Assembly: GCF_001735805.1 (NCBI RefSeq)
Contig: NZ_CP017248.1
Location: 1,488,001-1,552,000 of the forward strand
Reading direction: 5' to 3'
Origin: Streptomyces fodineus
GTDB taxonomy: Bacteria > Actinomycetota > Actinomycetes > Streptomycetales > Streptomycetaceae
Length of the DNA stretch: 64,000 nt
Below, one piece after another: positions 52,346 through 60,441 of this stretch (position 1 is the stretch's first letter; each line of letters begins with the position of its first letter). The position numbers and the translations under genes were made by a program. Below the pieces are notes generated by a model. It did no database searches, had not been told where the DNA came from, and saw nothing but the letters and a program-made list of their open reading frames with translations.

Positions 52346-54135
52346 GCGGTTTCTCCTTCGTCGTGTACGGCGGGCGCCCCTGCGGACACCCAGAAGCGGA
52401 TGCTCTCGAAGAGCACCAAGAGGGCGACGGCCACGGCGAGAACCGTGAGCGCGACCGTGAACTGCGAGGCGGCGAGCACCGCGGCGAGGACGGTGACGAG
52501 CAGTGTCCGCCCTTCGTGCCCCCCGACGGCGCGCACCAGCCACGCCGGGGGTGCTCCGGCGTTGCCGCGGATGCGGTACACCGTGTCGTAGTGATGGTAG
52601 GCGACGGCGGCCACCAGGCCGAAAGCCGCAGGAAGAGCACCGTTTACCCCGGCTTTACCGGCAAGGGCGAGCACGGTTCCGTACTCGGCCGCCCGGAAGA
52701 AGGACGGGACCAGCCAGTCGAGGGCGCCCTCGAGGGGGCGGGCGGTGGCGAGGGCCGAGGTGAGGGCGTAGACCAGGGCGCCGATCACCGGCAGCACCGA
52801 GCCGGATCCGGTGAGGGCCGAGCAGGCGACGACCGCGGCGCCGCCGAGCAGGGCGACCGCGGGGACGGCGAGACCGCGCAGGCCGCGCCCCGCGACCCGC
52901 TCGAGGGCGTCCGCCAGTGGTCCGCGGTCGGCGAGGCCCGCCAGTGCCCGTGCGGCGCGGTCGGTGCGGCGGGCTTTGCGGGTCAGGGACCGCAGCGCCC
53001 GGCCCGCCGTGGTGTAGGCCGCCGCGACGGCGCAGCCGCTCAGCAGGACGTAGAAAGTGATCCGCGGGGTCGTCGCCGCCGTCAGGATCGCTATCAGCGC
53101 CCAGCGCTCGCCGATCGGCAGAACGACCATCCGGCGCACCCACACCGTCCAGCCGACGCCGTCCAGCTTGCCGGAGAGGGCGGCGGTGGGGCTGGTGTCG
53201 GCGGTGGCGTCGTGGCTGGCCTCGGTGAAGGAGAAGTCGACCACATGCCGGCAGGTCTGCAGGACCATCACGCCGAGGGCGAGGGCCCACACGTCGTCGC
53301 CGCCGCGGGCCGCTCCGAGGGCGAGGCCCGCGTAGTAGGCGTACTCCTTGGCCCGGTCGAAGGTGGCGTCCAGCCAGGCGCCGAGCGTGGAGTACTTCAG
53401 GGCGTAGCGGGCGAGCTGGCCGTCGGTGCAGTCCAGGACGAACGAGGCGATCAGCAGCACACCGGCCGCGATGAAGCCGCCGCGGGTGCCGGTCGCCGCG
53501 CAGCCCGCCGCGATCAGCGCGGTGAGCAGCGAGGCCGTGGTGACCTGGTTCGGGGTCAGTCCGTGGCGGGCACACCAGCGGGCGATGTAGCGCGAGTACG
53601 GGCTGATGAAGAAGGTGGTGAAGAATCCGTCGCGGGACTTCACGGCCGACGTCAGGCGTACGGCCTCGTCGTCCACGGCGGCGACGGCCTGGCGTGCCTC
53701 GTTGCGGGCCTGCGGGTCGGCGGGGACGGCGGCGACCAGGCTGCCGAGCTGCGGCCGGTGCACCTCGCAGCCGTCGGCGTCGAGGGCGGTGACGATGCGG
53801 TCGGCCAGGCTGTCCACGGCGAGTGCGACACCGCCGCCGGCTGAGGTCTCGCGGACCACGGCCCGGGTCAGCGCCTGCCGGGCGGCCGGCTGGGCGGTGA
53901 CGGCGCCGGGGACGGCGGAGAGCGGGAAGCGCGGGTCGGTCAGGCCGAGGCGCAGCGCGTGCACATGACCCACGAAGCGGGCGTCGACCAGGGCCACGCG
54001 GTCACCGGCGGCGGCGAGCAGGGTCTCGGCCTCGGCGGAGCCCACTGCCACCCGGACGTCGAAGCCGAGCGACCGCAGATCGTCCCCGAGGGACGATCCG
54101 GGGACCGGCTGACCGGTGACGATGGCGGTCGGCAA
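52342..54135 (-). CDS. Two-domain CDP-alcohol phosphatidyltransferase (DUF5941-like)
   Basis: A 597-residue membrane protein, the first gene of the set. Residues 1-165 form a soluble domain that looks like a degenerate nucleotidyltransferase. It is followed by KSRDGFFTTFFISPYSRYIA, a linker resembling inositol-phosphate phosphotransferases. The CDP-alcohol motif is DCTDGQLARYALKYSTLGAW followed by LDATFDRAKEY. After it comes a second membrane block of six or so helices (residues 400-585). TTG is the probable start (54135); GGGAGTGAG lies 6 bases upstream. Its second half may be a separate membrane enzyme. Confidence 0.85.
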   Translation of the reverse strand: MPTAIVTGQPVPGSSLGDDLRSLGFDVRVAVGSAEAETLLAAAGDRVALVDARFVGHVHALRLGLTDPRFPLSAVPGAVTAQPAARQALTRAVVRETSAGGGVALAVDSLADRIVTALDADGCEVHRPQLGSLVAAVPADPQARNEARQAVAAVDDEAVRLTSAVKSRDGFFTTFFISPYSRYIARWCARHGLTPNQVTTASLLTALIAAGCAATGTRGGFIAAGVLLIASFVLDCTDGQLARYALKYSTLGAWLDATFDRAKEYAYYAGLALGAARGGDDVWALALGVMVLQTCRHVVDFSFTEASHDATADTSPTAALSGKLDGVGWTVWVRRMVVLPIGERWALIAILTAATTPRITFYVLLSGCAVAAAYTTAGRALRSLTRKARRTDRAARALAGLADRGPLADALERVAGRGLRGLAVPAVALLGGAAVVACSALTGSGSVLPVIGALVYALTSALATARPLEGALDWLVPSFFRAAEYGTVLALAGKAGVNGALPAAFGLVAAVAYHHYDTVYRIRGNAGAPPAWLVRAVGGHEGRTLLVTVLAAVLAASQFTVALTVLAVAVALLVLFESIRFWVSAGAPAVHDEGETA

Positions 54136-54514
54136 CCGAACTCACTCCCTGGGTGCCGGCGCGCGGCACCGGTCTCTTACGTGATGGGGCGCCCTGCCTG
54201 CGGCACCCGGGCGGCATGTCGGCAGAGGCTATCCGATGGGCGGGAACCCTTGTTCACCGGCCGTTCACGGCCCGGCCCACGGGGGCTGCCCCGGCCTTCG
54301 CCGCGATCATCATCGGGGATCCGGGGCCCGACCCACAAACCGGTCGGCGCAGACCCGGGCAACCGGGACAGCGCGTCGGTCACCGGCTCGTCGTGCGATG
54401 TCGTGTGCCGGGTACGGGTCACGTGCGGCTGGTCGCGCCCACGCGGCAAAAGCCGCATGTCGAGACAGTCCCGCACCCCTCGGGCGCGGTCGGCACCGCA
54501 TAGGGTGGGCGACC
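54136..54514. other. Divergent intergenic region with hairpin repeat
   Basis: No gene. It separates the phospho-polyol cluster from galE and should contain both promoters. It also contains the second copy of the dispersed repeat. A minus-strand ORF across it reads LDMRLLPRGRDQP, the same peptide encoded by the repeat at 44763, which shows that the frame is a by-product of the repeat. Confidence 0.5.
54427..54482. repeat. Dispersed hairpin repeat, copy 2
   Basis: Starts GGCTGGTCGCGCCCACGCGG with hairpin GCGGC-aaaa-GCCGC, then CATGTCGAGACAG and a CGCACCCCT tail. It matches copy 1 (44763-44818) over nearly its whole length. The loop differs while the stem is kept, as expected if structure is conserved. 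Confidence 0.7.
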
Positions 54515-55486
54515 ATGACGTGGCTGATCACCGGCGGTGCCGGATACATCGGGGCGCATGTGGCACGGGCCATGGCCGGCGCCGGGGAGAGCGTCGTGGC
54601 GCTGGACGACCTGTCGGCGGCGGTGCCCGAGCGGCTCCCGGCGGACGTCCCGCTCGTCCGGGGCTCGACGCTGGACGGCGCGCGGCTGGAGCGGGTCTTC
54701 AAGGAGTACGGCGTCACCGGCGTCGTCCACCTCGCGGCACGCAAGCAGGTCGCCGAGTCGGTGGCCGAGCCCACCCGGTACTACCGGGAGAACGTGGGCG
54801 GCCTCGCCACGCTGCTGGACGCGGTCGCCGGGGCCGGGATCCGGCGGCTGCTGTTCTCCTCGTCGGCGGCGGTGTACGGCAACCCGGACGTGGACCTGAT
54901 CACCGAGGACACCCCGTGCGCCCCGGTGAACCCCTACGGCGAGACCAAGCTGGCCGGTGAGTGGCTGGTGCGGGCGGCCGGGCGGGCGTACGGCATCTCC
55001 ACGGTGTGCCTGCGCTATTTCAACGTGGCGGGCGCGGCGGCGCCGGAGCTGGCGGACACGGGCGTGTTCAACATCGTGCCGATGGTCTTCGACCGGCTCA
55101 CCCGTGACGAGGCCCCGCGGATCTTCGGCGCCGACTATCCGACCCCGGACGGCACCTGTGTCCGGGACTACATCCACGTGGCCGACCTCGCCGAGGCCCA
55201 CCTCGCGGCGGCCCACCGGCTCGCCGACGCTTCTCCGGCCGGCGATCTGACGCTGAACATCGGGCGGGGCGAGGGCGTCTCGGTACGCGAGCTGATCACG
55301 ACCATCGGCGAGGTCACCGGCGACCGCCGGGAGCCCGTGGTGGAGGGGCGCAGGCCGGGAGACGCGCCACGCGCGGTCGCCTCCGCCGACCGGGCCGCCG
55401 AACAACTGGGCTGGCGGGCCCGCCGGGGCGTGCACGAGATGGTGGAGTCGGCCTGGGAGGGCTGGCAGCTGCACCACGGCCAGTAG
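54515..55486 (+). CDS. galE: UDP-glucose 4-epimerase
   Basis: A 323-residue extended SDR. The NAD motif is TGGAGYIGAHVARAMAGAGE, the catalytic Ser and Tyr are in FSSSAAVYGN and NPYGETKLAGEWLVRA, and the substrate helix is YFNVAGAAAPELADTG. It interconverts UDP-glucose and UDP-galactose. It is divergent from the phospho-polyol cluster and could supply its glycosyltransferase, though it could also serve other galactose metabolism. Confidence 0.93.
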   Translation: MTWLITGGAGYIGAHVARAMAGAGESVVALDDLSAAVPERLPADVPLVRGSTLDGARLERVFKEYGVTGVVHLAARKQVAESVAEPTRYYRENVGGLATLLDAVAGAGIRRLLFSSSAAVYGNPDVDLITEDTPCAPVNPYGETKLAGEWLVRAAGRAYGISTVCLRYFNVAGAAAPELADTGVFNIVPMVFDRLTRDEAPRIFGADYPTPDGTCVRDYIHVADLAEAHLAAAHRLADASPAGDLTLNIGRGEGVSVRELITTIGEVTGDRREPVVEGRRPGDAPRAVASADRAAEQLGWRARRGVHEMVESAWEGWQLHHGQ

Positions 55487-55691
55487 ACCGGCCGGGGCGA
55501 GCCCCGCCCACCTCCAGCACGAGGCGCACGGTCGCGGGCGTGTGCTCGCGCCGCCGACGGCTGACGAGGTCGGCGGGGCGAGCACAAGATGGGGGAACAA
55601 GCCCAGCAGGGCTGGCGAAGCTCGCAACCGCCCCACGGCCGGTGAACCGGCCAGCGACCCTGCCCCACCCGTCCGCCCCGTCACCCCACCC

Positions 55692-55726
55692 GCCCTGACC
55701 TGCGGAACGTTTCCGCAGGTCAGGGC
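55692..55726 (+). terminator. Perfect 16-bp hairpin after galE
   Basis: GCCCTGACCTGCGGAA pairs exactly with TTCCGCAGGTCAGGGC around the loop CGT. It lies 205 bases after the galE stop and 92 bases before the CDF start. It is best read as a terminator without U-tract. Its symmetry also fits an operator for the CDF gene. Confidence 0.7.
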
Positions 55727-55818
55727 ACATGACAACGGTGTTCAGTGCCGCGTTGCCCCATACCCCCCACCCGTAGTTCACTGGGCCGTGCAGGACAGAA
55801 CACGGAAGGACGGTTGTC

Positions 55819-56760
55819 ATGGGGGCAGGGCACGACCACGGACACGCGCACAGCCACGCGCCGCCCACGGGTACGGCCGCGGCCGCGTACCGGGGCCGGC
55901 TGCGGATCGCGCTGGGCATCACGCTCACGATCATGATCGTGGAGATCGTCGGCGGCCTGGTCGCGGACTCGCTGGCGCTGATCGCGGACGCGGCGCACAT
56001 GGCGACCGACGCGGTGGGCCTCGGCATGGCCCTGCTCGCGATCCACTTCGCGAACCGCCCGGCGGGCGCGAATCGCACCTTCGGCTACGCGCGCGCCGAG
56101 ATCCTCGCCGCCCTGGCCAACTGTGTGCTGCTGCTCGGGGTCGGCGGATACGTCCTGTACGAGGCCGTCCAGCGGTTCGTGACGCCCGCGGAGACCCGCG
56201 GCGGCCTGATGATCGTGTTCGGTCTGATCGGCCTGGTCGCGAACTCGGTCTCGCTGACCCTGCTGATGCGCGGCCAGAAGGAGAGCCTGAACGTGCGCGC
56301 CGCCTTCCTGGAGGTCGCCGCGGACGCACTGGGCTCGCTCGCGGTACTGATCGCGGCCGCGGTGATCCTGGCCACCGGATGGCAGGCCGCCGACCCGGTC
56401 GCCTCGCTGGTCATCGGGCTGATGATCGTGCCGAGGACGCTGAAGCTGCTGCGCGAGACGCTGGACGTGCTGCTGGAGGCGGCCCCGAAGAACGTCGACA
56501 TGGCCGAGGTGCGGGCGCACATCCTGGCGCTGGACGGCGTGGAGGACGTACACGATCTGCACGCCTGGACGATCACCTCCGGGATGCCGGTGCTGTCGGC
56601 GCATGTGGTGGTCAGTTCGGAGGCGCTCAGCGCCATCGGCCACGAGAAGCTGCTGCACGAGCTGCAGGGCTGCCTCGGCGATCACTTCGACGTGGAGCAC
56701 TGCACCTTCCAGCTGGAGCCGGGCGGCCACGCGGAGCACGAAGCGCGGCTGTGCCACTGA
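55819..56760 (+). CDS. Cation diffusion facilitator metal exporter
   Basis: A 313-residue CDF protein. It starts with a His-rich segment (GHDHGHAHSHAPPTG), then six helices. The metal site of helix II is LVADSLALIADAAHMATDAV (DxxxD and HxxxD), and the C-terminal cytoplasmic domain is VEDVHDLHAWTITSGMPVL. It exports zinc, cobalt or cadmium in exchange for protons. GAAGGA precedes the ATG. Induction by metal is expected but the regulator is not seen nearby. Confidence 0.94.
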   Translation: MGAGHDHGHAHSHAPPTGTAAAAYRGRLRIALGITLTIMIVEIVGGLVADSLALIADAAHMATDAVGLGMALLAIHFANRPAGANRTFGYARAEILAALANCVLLLGVGGYVLYEAVQRFVTPAETRGGLMIVFGLIGLVANSVSLTLLMRGQKESLNVRAAFLEVAADALGSLAVLIAAAVILATGWQAADPVASLVIGLMIVPRTLKLLRETLDVLLEAAPKNVDMAEVRAHILALDGVEDVHDLHAWTITSGMPVLSAHVVVSSEALSAIGHEKLLHELQGCLGDHFDVEHCTFQLEPGGHAEHEARLCH

Positions 56761-56938
56761 CAGCACGCACACATGTTCGACACCCGCCCTGTGCGGTTCT
56801 GTGATCCCCTGACCGGGCACGATGATCTACCGGGTCCGGCTTCCGGCGCCGCGCCGCGCGCGGACGTGCCGGGAAGTGCCGGGAGTGCCGGATTCGTACG
56901 GCAGACTTGGGGTGCGAAGACCGAGGCGAAGGATGGGT

Positions 56939-57532
56939 ATGCCGATCACACCTGCCACCGCGACACACAGCTCGTCGAATGGCACTGCGGAGGCGATTTT
57001 GCTGGAACTGGTCGACGAGAAGGGCATGACGATCGGTACGGCCGAGAAGCTCGCCGCCCACCAGCCGCCAGGACAGCTGCACCGCGCGTTCTCGGTGTTC
57101 CTCTTCGACGAGCAGGGCAGGCTGCTGCTCCAGCAGCGGGCGCTCGGCAAGTACCACTCCCCCGGTGTGTGGTCCAACACCTGCTGCGGCCACCCGTACC
57201 CGGGCGAGGCGCCGTTCGCCGCCGCGGCCCGGCGCACGTTCGAGGAGCTGGGCGTGTCCCCGTCGCTGCTGGCGGAGGCCGGCACGGTTCGCTACAACCA
57301 CCCGGACCCGGCCTCGGGCCTGGTCGAGCAGGAGTACAACCACCTGTTCGTCGGCCTGGTGCAGGCGCCGCTCGCACCGGACGCGCAGGAGGTCGCCCAG
57401 ACCGCCTTCGTGACAGCCGCCGAGCTTGCCGAGCGCCACACCCGCGACCCGTTCTCGGCCTGGTTCATGACCGTCCTGGACGCGGCCCGTCCGGCGATCA
57501 GAGAGCTGACGGGCCAGTCCGCGGGCTGGTGA
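56939..57532 (+). CDS. idi: Isopentenyl-diphosphate delta-isomerase, type I
   Basis: A 197-residue Nudix-fold enzyme. LHRAFSVFLFDEQGRLLLQQ begins the fold, the catalytic Cys is in WSNTCCGHPYPGE, AARRTFEELGV is the Nudix-like helix, and the catalytic Glu region is VEQEYNHLFVG. It interconverts IPP and DMAPP. AAGGA lies before the ATG at 56939; another in-frame ATG is 6 bases upstream. With dxs, ispG and a prenyl synthase in the same window it supports isoprenoid supply for hopanoids. Confidence 0.95.
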   Translation: MPITPATATHSSSNGTAEAILLELVDEKGMTIGTAEKLAAHQPPGQLHRAFSVFLFDEQGRLLLQQRALGKYHSPGVWSNTCCGHPYPGEAPFAAAARRTFEELGVSPSLLAEAGTVRYNHPDPASGLVEQEYNHLFVGLVQAPLAPDAQEVAQTAFVTAAELAERHTRDPFSAWFMTVLDAARPAIRELTGQSAGW

Positions 57533-57621
57533 GCGGCTCCACGACACACCGCACGGGCCTGCGGCGCCCCATCCGCGTCGCGGGCCTGTGGTTCTACGAC
57601 AGCGTCGCCCGACCTGCGCCG

Positions 57622-58116
57622 CTACGGCAGCGGCGCGGGCTTGAGCGGCAGGGCGGCCCAGATCACCTTGCCGCCGCTCGCGGTGTGCTCCACATCCACC
57701 GTCCCGCCCGCCTCCCGCGCCACCTCACGCACCAGGAGCAGGCCCCGGCCGCCGGTCCGGGCGTGGTCGGCCTCCAGGGCGGTCGGGCGATAGGGGTGGT
57801 TGTCCTCGACGGACACCCGCACCCACTCCGCCCCGACGGCGACCTCCACGGCCAGCATCGGCGACAGCAGCGCCGCATGCCGGACCGCGTTGGTGACCAG
57901 CTCGGAGACGATCAGCAGCAGGCCGTACACCAGCTCGTCGGAGACCGGCACGCCCTGGCGCAGCAGCAGGTCCCGTACGGCGTGCCGGGCCTGCGGGACC
58001 GAGGCGTCGACCGCGGCGGCGGTGAACCGCCAGACGCCCTCGTACGGCAGTGGATCGGGCGGCCGCTCGGCGCCCCCCGCTGGGCGCGGGTCTTCCCCGC
58101 GCCCGTGGTTGTCCAT
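57622..58116 (-). CDS. ATP-binding regulatory protein (HATPase_c, anti-sigma kinase-like)
   Basis: A 164-residue protein. The N-box is LIVSELVTNAVRHA, a G-box-like TGGRGLLLVREVAREAGG follows and no histidine phosphoacceptor domain is attached. This is the RsbW/SpoIIAB-like single-domain type that is abundant in streptomycetes. The N-terminal 30 residues are charged and disordered. The true start may be the ATG at 58116 or an upstream one at 58179. Partner unknown. Confidence 0.85.
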   Translation of the reverse strand: MDNHGRGEDPRPAGGAERPPDPLPYEGVWRFTAAAVDASVPQARHAVRDLLLRQGVPVSDELVYGLLLIVSELVTNAVRHAALLSPMLAVEVAVGAEWVRVSVEDNHPYRPTALEADHARTGGRGLLLVREVAREAGGTVDVEHTASGGKVIWAALPLKPAPLP

Positions 58117-58292
58117 CGTCCGGTCGCCACCCTCGCGCTCGATTGTCACCACACGTCGAGTGTTGGTAACCACCCGCACCGGTCCGGGCGCCTGAACACA
58201 AGTCAGCGGGTATCGAGCGCTTTCTGACCGAGTGCGTATGACACGGTCACGTGTGGGGACGGTTCCTGTCGCCGGCGAAGCCGGTTCCCGAA

Positions 58293-58892
58293 CTAATCGG
58301 GTGGTACGGGTTTGGCCCGCTCCTGGTCCGAGACGAGCCCGACGATACGGCGCCCACCGTAGCCGGTGGCGACGAGGCCGAGGCCGTCGAAGAGCAGGGC
58401 GAGCGAGAAGAAGGCGCCGATCACATACTGGCTGCTGCTCGGCCAGGAGCCGAGGACCAGGATTCCCAGCAGTAGATCGAAGGCGCCGAGCAGCAGGGTC
58501 CAGCCCAGCTGCGGTCCGCGCACGACCAGGCCGCCGGCCAGCCGGAAGAGGCCCGCGGAGAGGAACAGCAGCGCGGCGAACATGCTGAGCGCGGCGGCCG
58601 CGGCGTGCGGCAGCCGGATGACGACGATGCCGGCGGCGATGTTCAGGGCGGCGACGACGGCGCCGAGCCAGAAGAAGCTGGTGCCGCGGGCCTGGACCGC
58701 GTGCAGCAGGCCGACGATCCCGCCGATCAGCAGCAGCCAGCCGAACAGCAGCATCGAAGTGAGCGTGGCGACGCCGGTGTACACGAGGCCGACGAGTCCG
58801 CCGAGGACGAGAATCACGCCGAGCACGGCGAGCAGGCTGAAGCCGCGGTGGAGTTTGGTCGCGCTTTCTTCGCGCTTGCCGGTCTTGGCCAT
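58293..58892 (-). CDS. HdeD family membrane protein
   Basis: A 199-residue protein with six hydrophobic helices in three repeated pairs (for example LLAVLGVILVLGGLVGLVYT, LFGWLLLIGGIVGLLHAV, MFAALLFLSAGLFRLAGGLV), the DUF308/HdeD pattern. GAGGAGG lies before the ATG at 58892. In enteric bacteria HdeD protects from acid stress; in actinobacteria the role is unknown. Divergent from the enoyl-CoA hydratase gene. Confidence 0.88.
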   Translation of the reverse strand: MAKTGKREESATKLHRGFSLLAVLGVILVLGGLVGLVYTGVATLTSMLLFGWLLLIGGIVGLLHAVQARGTSFFWLGAVVAALNIAAGIVVIRLPHAAAAALSMFAALLFLSAGLFRLAGGLVVRGPQLGWTLLLGAFDLLLGILVLGSWPSSSQYVIGAFFSLALLFDGLGLVATGYGGRRIVGLVSDQERAKPVPPD

Positions 58893-59034
58893 CGCCGCCT
58901 CCTCGATCTTCACCGTTTCGCCACCTCCTTCCATTTTCGCCCCTTTCGACAGGTTTCCGTTACCCACCGCGTCGATCTCGGCCGAGGCCCGGGGAAGCCC
59001 CTGGGAGCGCGGGGCTGCCCGATACGATCCGCGC

Positions 59035-59790
59035 ATGGAGCCCCAGCTGTCGCATCACGTCGAAGGCGCCGTCGCCACCGTCGTCATCCGCAACCCGGCC
59101 AAGCGCAATGCCATGACCGCCGCGATGTGGCGGGCGCTGCCGCCACTGCTGGAGGCGTTCGCGCGTGACCCCGGGGTACGGGCGCTGGTGCTGACCGGTG
59201 AGGGTGGAACGTTCTGCGCGGGTGCCGACATCAGCACGCTGCGGGGCTCGCCGGAGGAGGCACAGAGACTCGCGGTGGTGGCGGAGGAGGCCCTGGCGGC
59301 GTTCGCCAAGCCGACCGTGGCCGCCGTGCGCGGACACTGTGTGGGCGGCGGGGCCCAGCTCGCCGCGGCCTGCGATCTGCGGCTGGCGGAGGAGGGCGCG
59401 CTGTTCGGGGTGACACCGGCGAGGCTGGGCATCGTCTACGCGTCCTCCTCGACCCGGCGGCTGGTGTCGCTGGTCGGCCCGGCCACCGCCAAGTACCTGC
59501 TGTTCACGGCCGAGTTGATCGACACCGGGCGGGCGCTCGCCACCGGGCTGGTGGACGAGGTGCTGCCCGAGGGCGAACTGGACAAGCGGGTCGCGGAGTT
59601 GACCCGGGTCCTGGTCTCCCGTTCGCAGCTCACCCAGGCCGCGGCGAAGGAGTTCGCGGGCGGCCGGACCGACCGGGACGGCCACTGGGCCGAGCAGGCT
59701 CGCGGCAACCCCGACACCGCGGAGGGCGTCGCGGCGTTCCTGGAGCGGCGCAAGCCGCACTTCACCTGGAGCGTGTCTACGTCAGGATGA
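59035..59790 (+). CDS. Enoyl-CoA hydratase/isomerase family protein
   Basis: A 251-residue crotonase. The oxyanion-hole and CoA motifs are GGTFCAGADISTLRGSPEEA and VRGHCVGGGAQLAAACDLRL, and the later region is RLGIVYASSSTRRLVSLVGP. The second catalytic Glu of true hydratases is not obvious, so it may be an isomerase or other crotonase. A -10-like TACGAT lies about 8 bases before the ATG, so the transcript is probably near-leaderless. Its end overlaps the DJ-1 gene tail to tail by 14 bases. Confidence 0.92.
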   Translation: MEPQLSHHVEGAVATVVIRNPAKRNAMTAAMWRALPPLLEAFARDPGVRALVLTGEGGTFCAGADISTLRGSPEEAQRLAVVAEEALAAFAKPTVAAVRGHCVGGGAQLAAACDLRLAEEGALFGVTPARLGIVYASSSTRRLVSLVGPATAKYLLFTAELIDTGRALATGLVDEVLPEGELDKRVAELTRVLVSRSQLTQAAAKEFAGGRTDRDGHWAEQARGNPDTAEGVAAFLERRKPHFTWSVSTSG

Positions 59791-60412
59791 AACGGCTCCG
59801 GGCACGCATCGCCTCGACGACGGGAGCGGGGGCCGTGCGCGGGGAACCGGCGGCATAGGGCGGCTGCGGGTCGTACTCCGTGGCGAGCTGAACGGCTTGG
59901 GCGTGCTCGTCGCCTGCGATGCGGCCGGACAGAGTGAGGGCCATGTCGATGCCCGCGGAGACACCGGCGGCGGTGACGTACTTTCCGTCCGCCACCACCC
60001 GCTGCTGAGCCGGTTCGGCGCCGAACCGGCTCAGCTGGTCGAGGGCCAGCCAGTGCGAGGTCGCCCGGCGGCCGTCCAGGAGCCCCGCGGCGGCGAGCAG
60101 CAGCGAACCCGTGCACACCGAGGTCGTCCAGGTGCTGGCCGCGTCGACGGTGCGCAGCCAGTCCAGCAGCGGCCGGTGGTCCATCAGCCCGCTCTGTCCC
60201 GGGCCGCCCGGAACCACCAGGACGTCCGGCCGCGTGACCTCGCCCAGCGACCGGTCGGCGACGACCGCGAGCGCACGGGTGTCGGTACGGACCGGACCGG
60301 TGCGCTCGGCGACGAACACGGTCTCGGCGCCGGGCAGGCGGGAGAGGATCTCGTACGGGCCGATGGCGTCGAGGGCGGTGAAACGGTCGTAGACGACGAT
60401 GGCGATCTGCAC
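59777..60412 (-). CDS. DJ-1/PfpI family protein
   Basis: A 211-residue protein. The nucleophile elbow is WTTSVCTGSLLLAAAGLLDG with Cys-His-like surroundings, after VLVVPGGPGQSGLMDH. It starts MQIAIVVYDRFTALDAIGPY. This is the isocyanide-hydratase/GATase1-like branch, without a DNA-binding domain. Next to the GlxA regulator, whose N-terminal domain has the same fold and closely similar text, so the two are probably products of duplication. Confidence 0.9.
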   Translation of the reverse strand: MQIAIVVYDRFTALDAIGPYEILSRLPGAETVFVAERTGPVRTDTRALAVVADRSLGEVTRPDVLVVPGGPGQSGLMDHRPLLDWLRTVDAASTWTTSVCTGSLLLAAAGLLDGRRATSHWLALDQLSRFGAEPAQQRVVADGKYVTAAGVSAGIDMALTLSGRIAGDEHAQAVQLATEYDPQPPYAAGSPRTAPAPVVEAMRARSRFILT

Positions 60413-60441
60413 GGGGGTCCCTTCAGTGGTCGTTGGCAGGC

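Noticed and set aside
33003..55486. A single large biosynthetic island from hopanoid genes to galE
   Set aside because: A terminator-like hairpin and a 363-base gap separate the hopanoid operon from the phospho-polyol cluster, and galE is divergent. They are better treated as neighbouring units.
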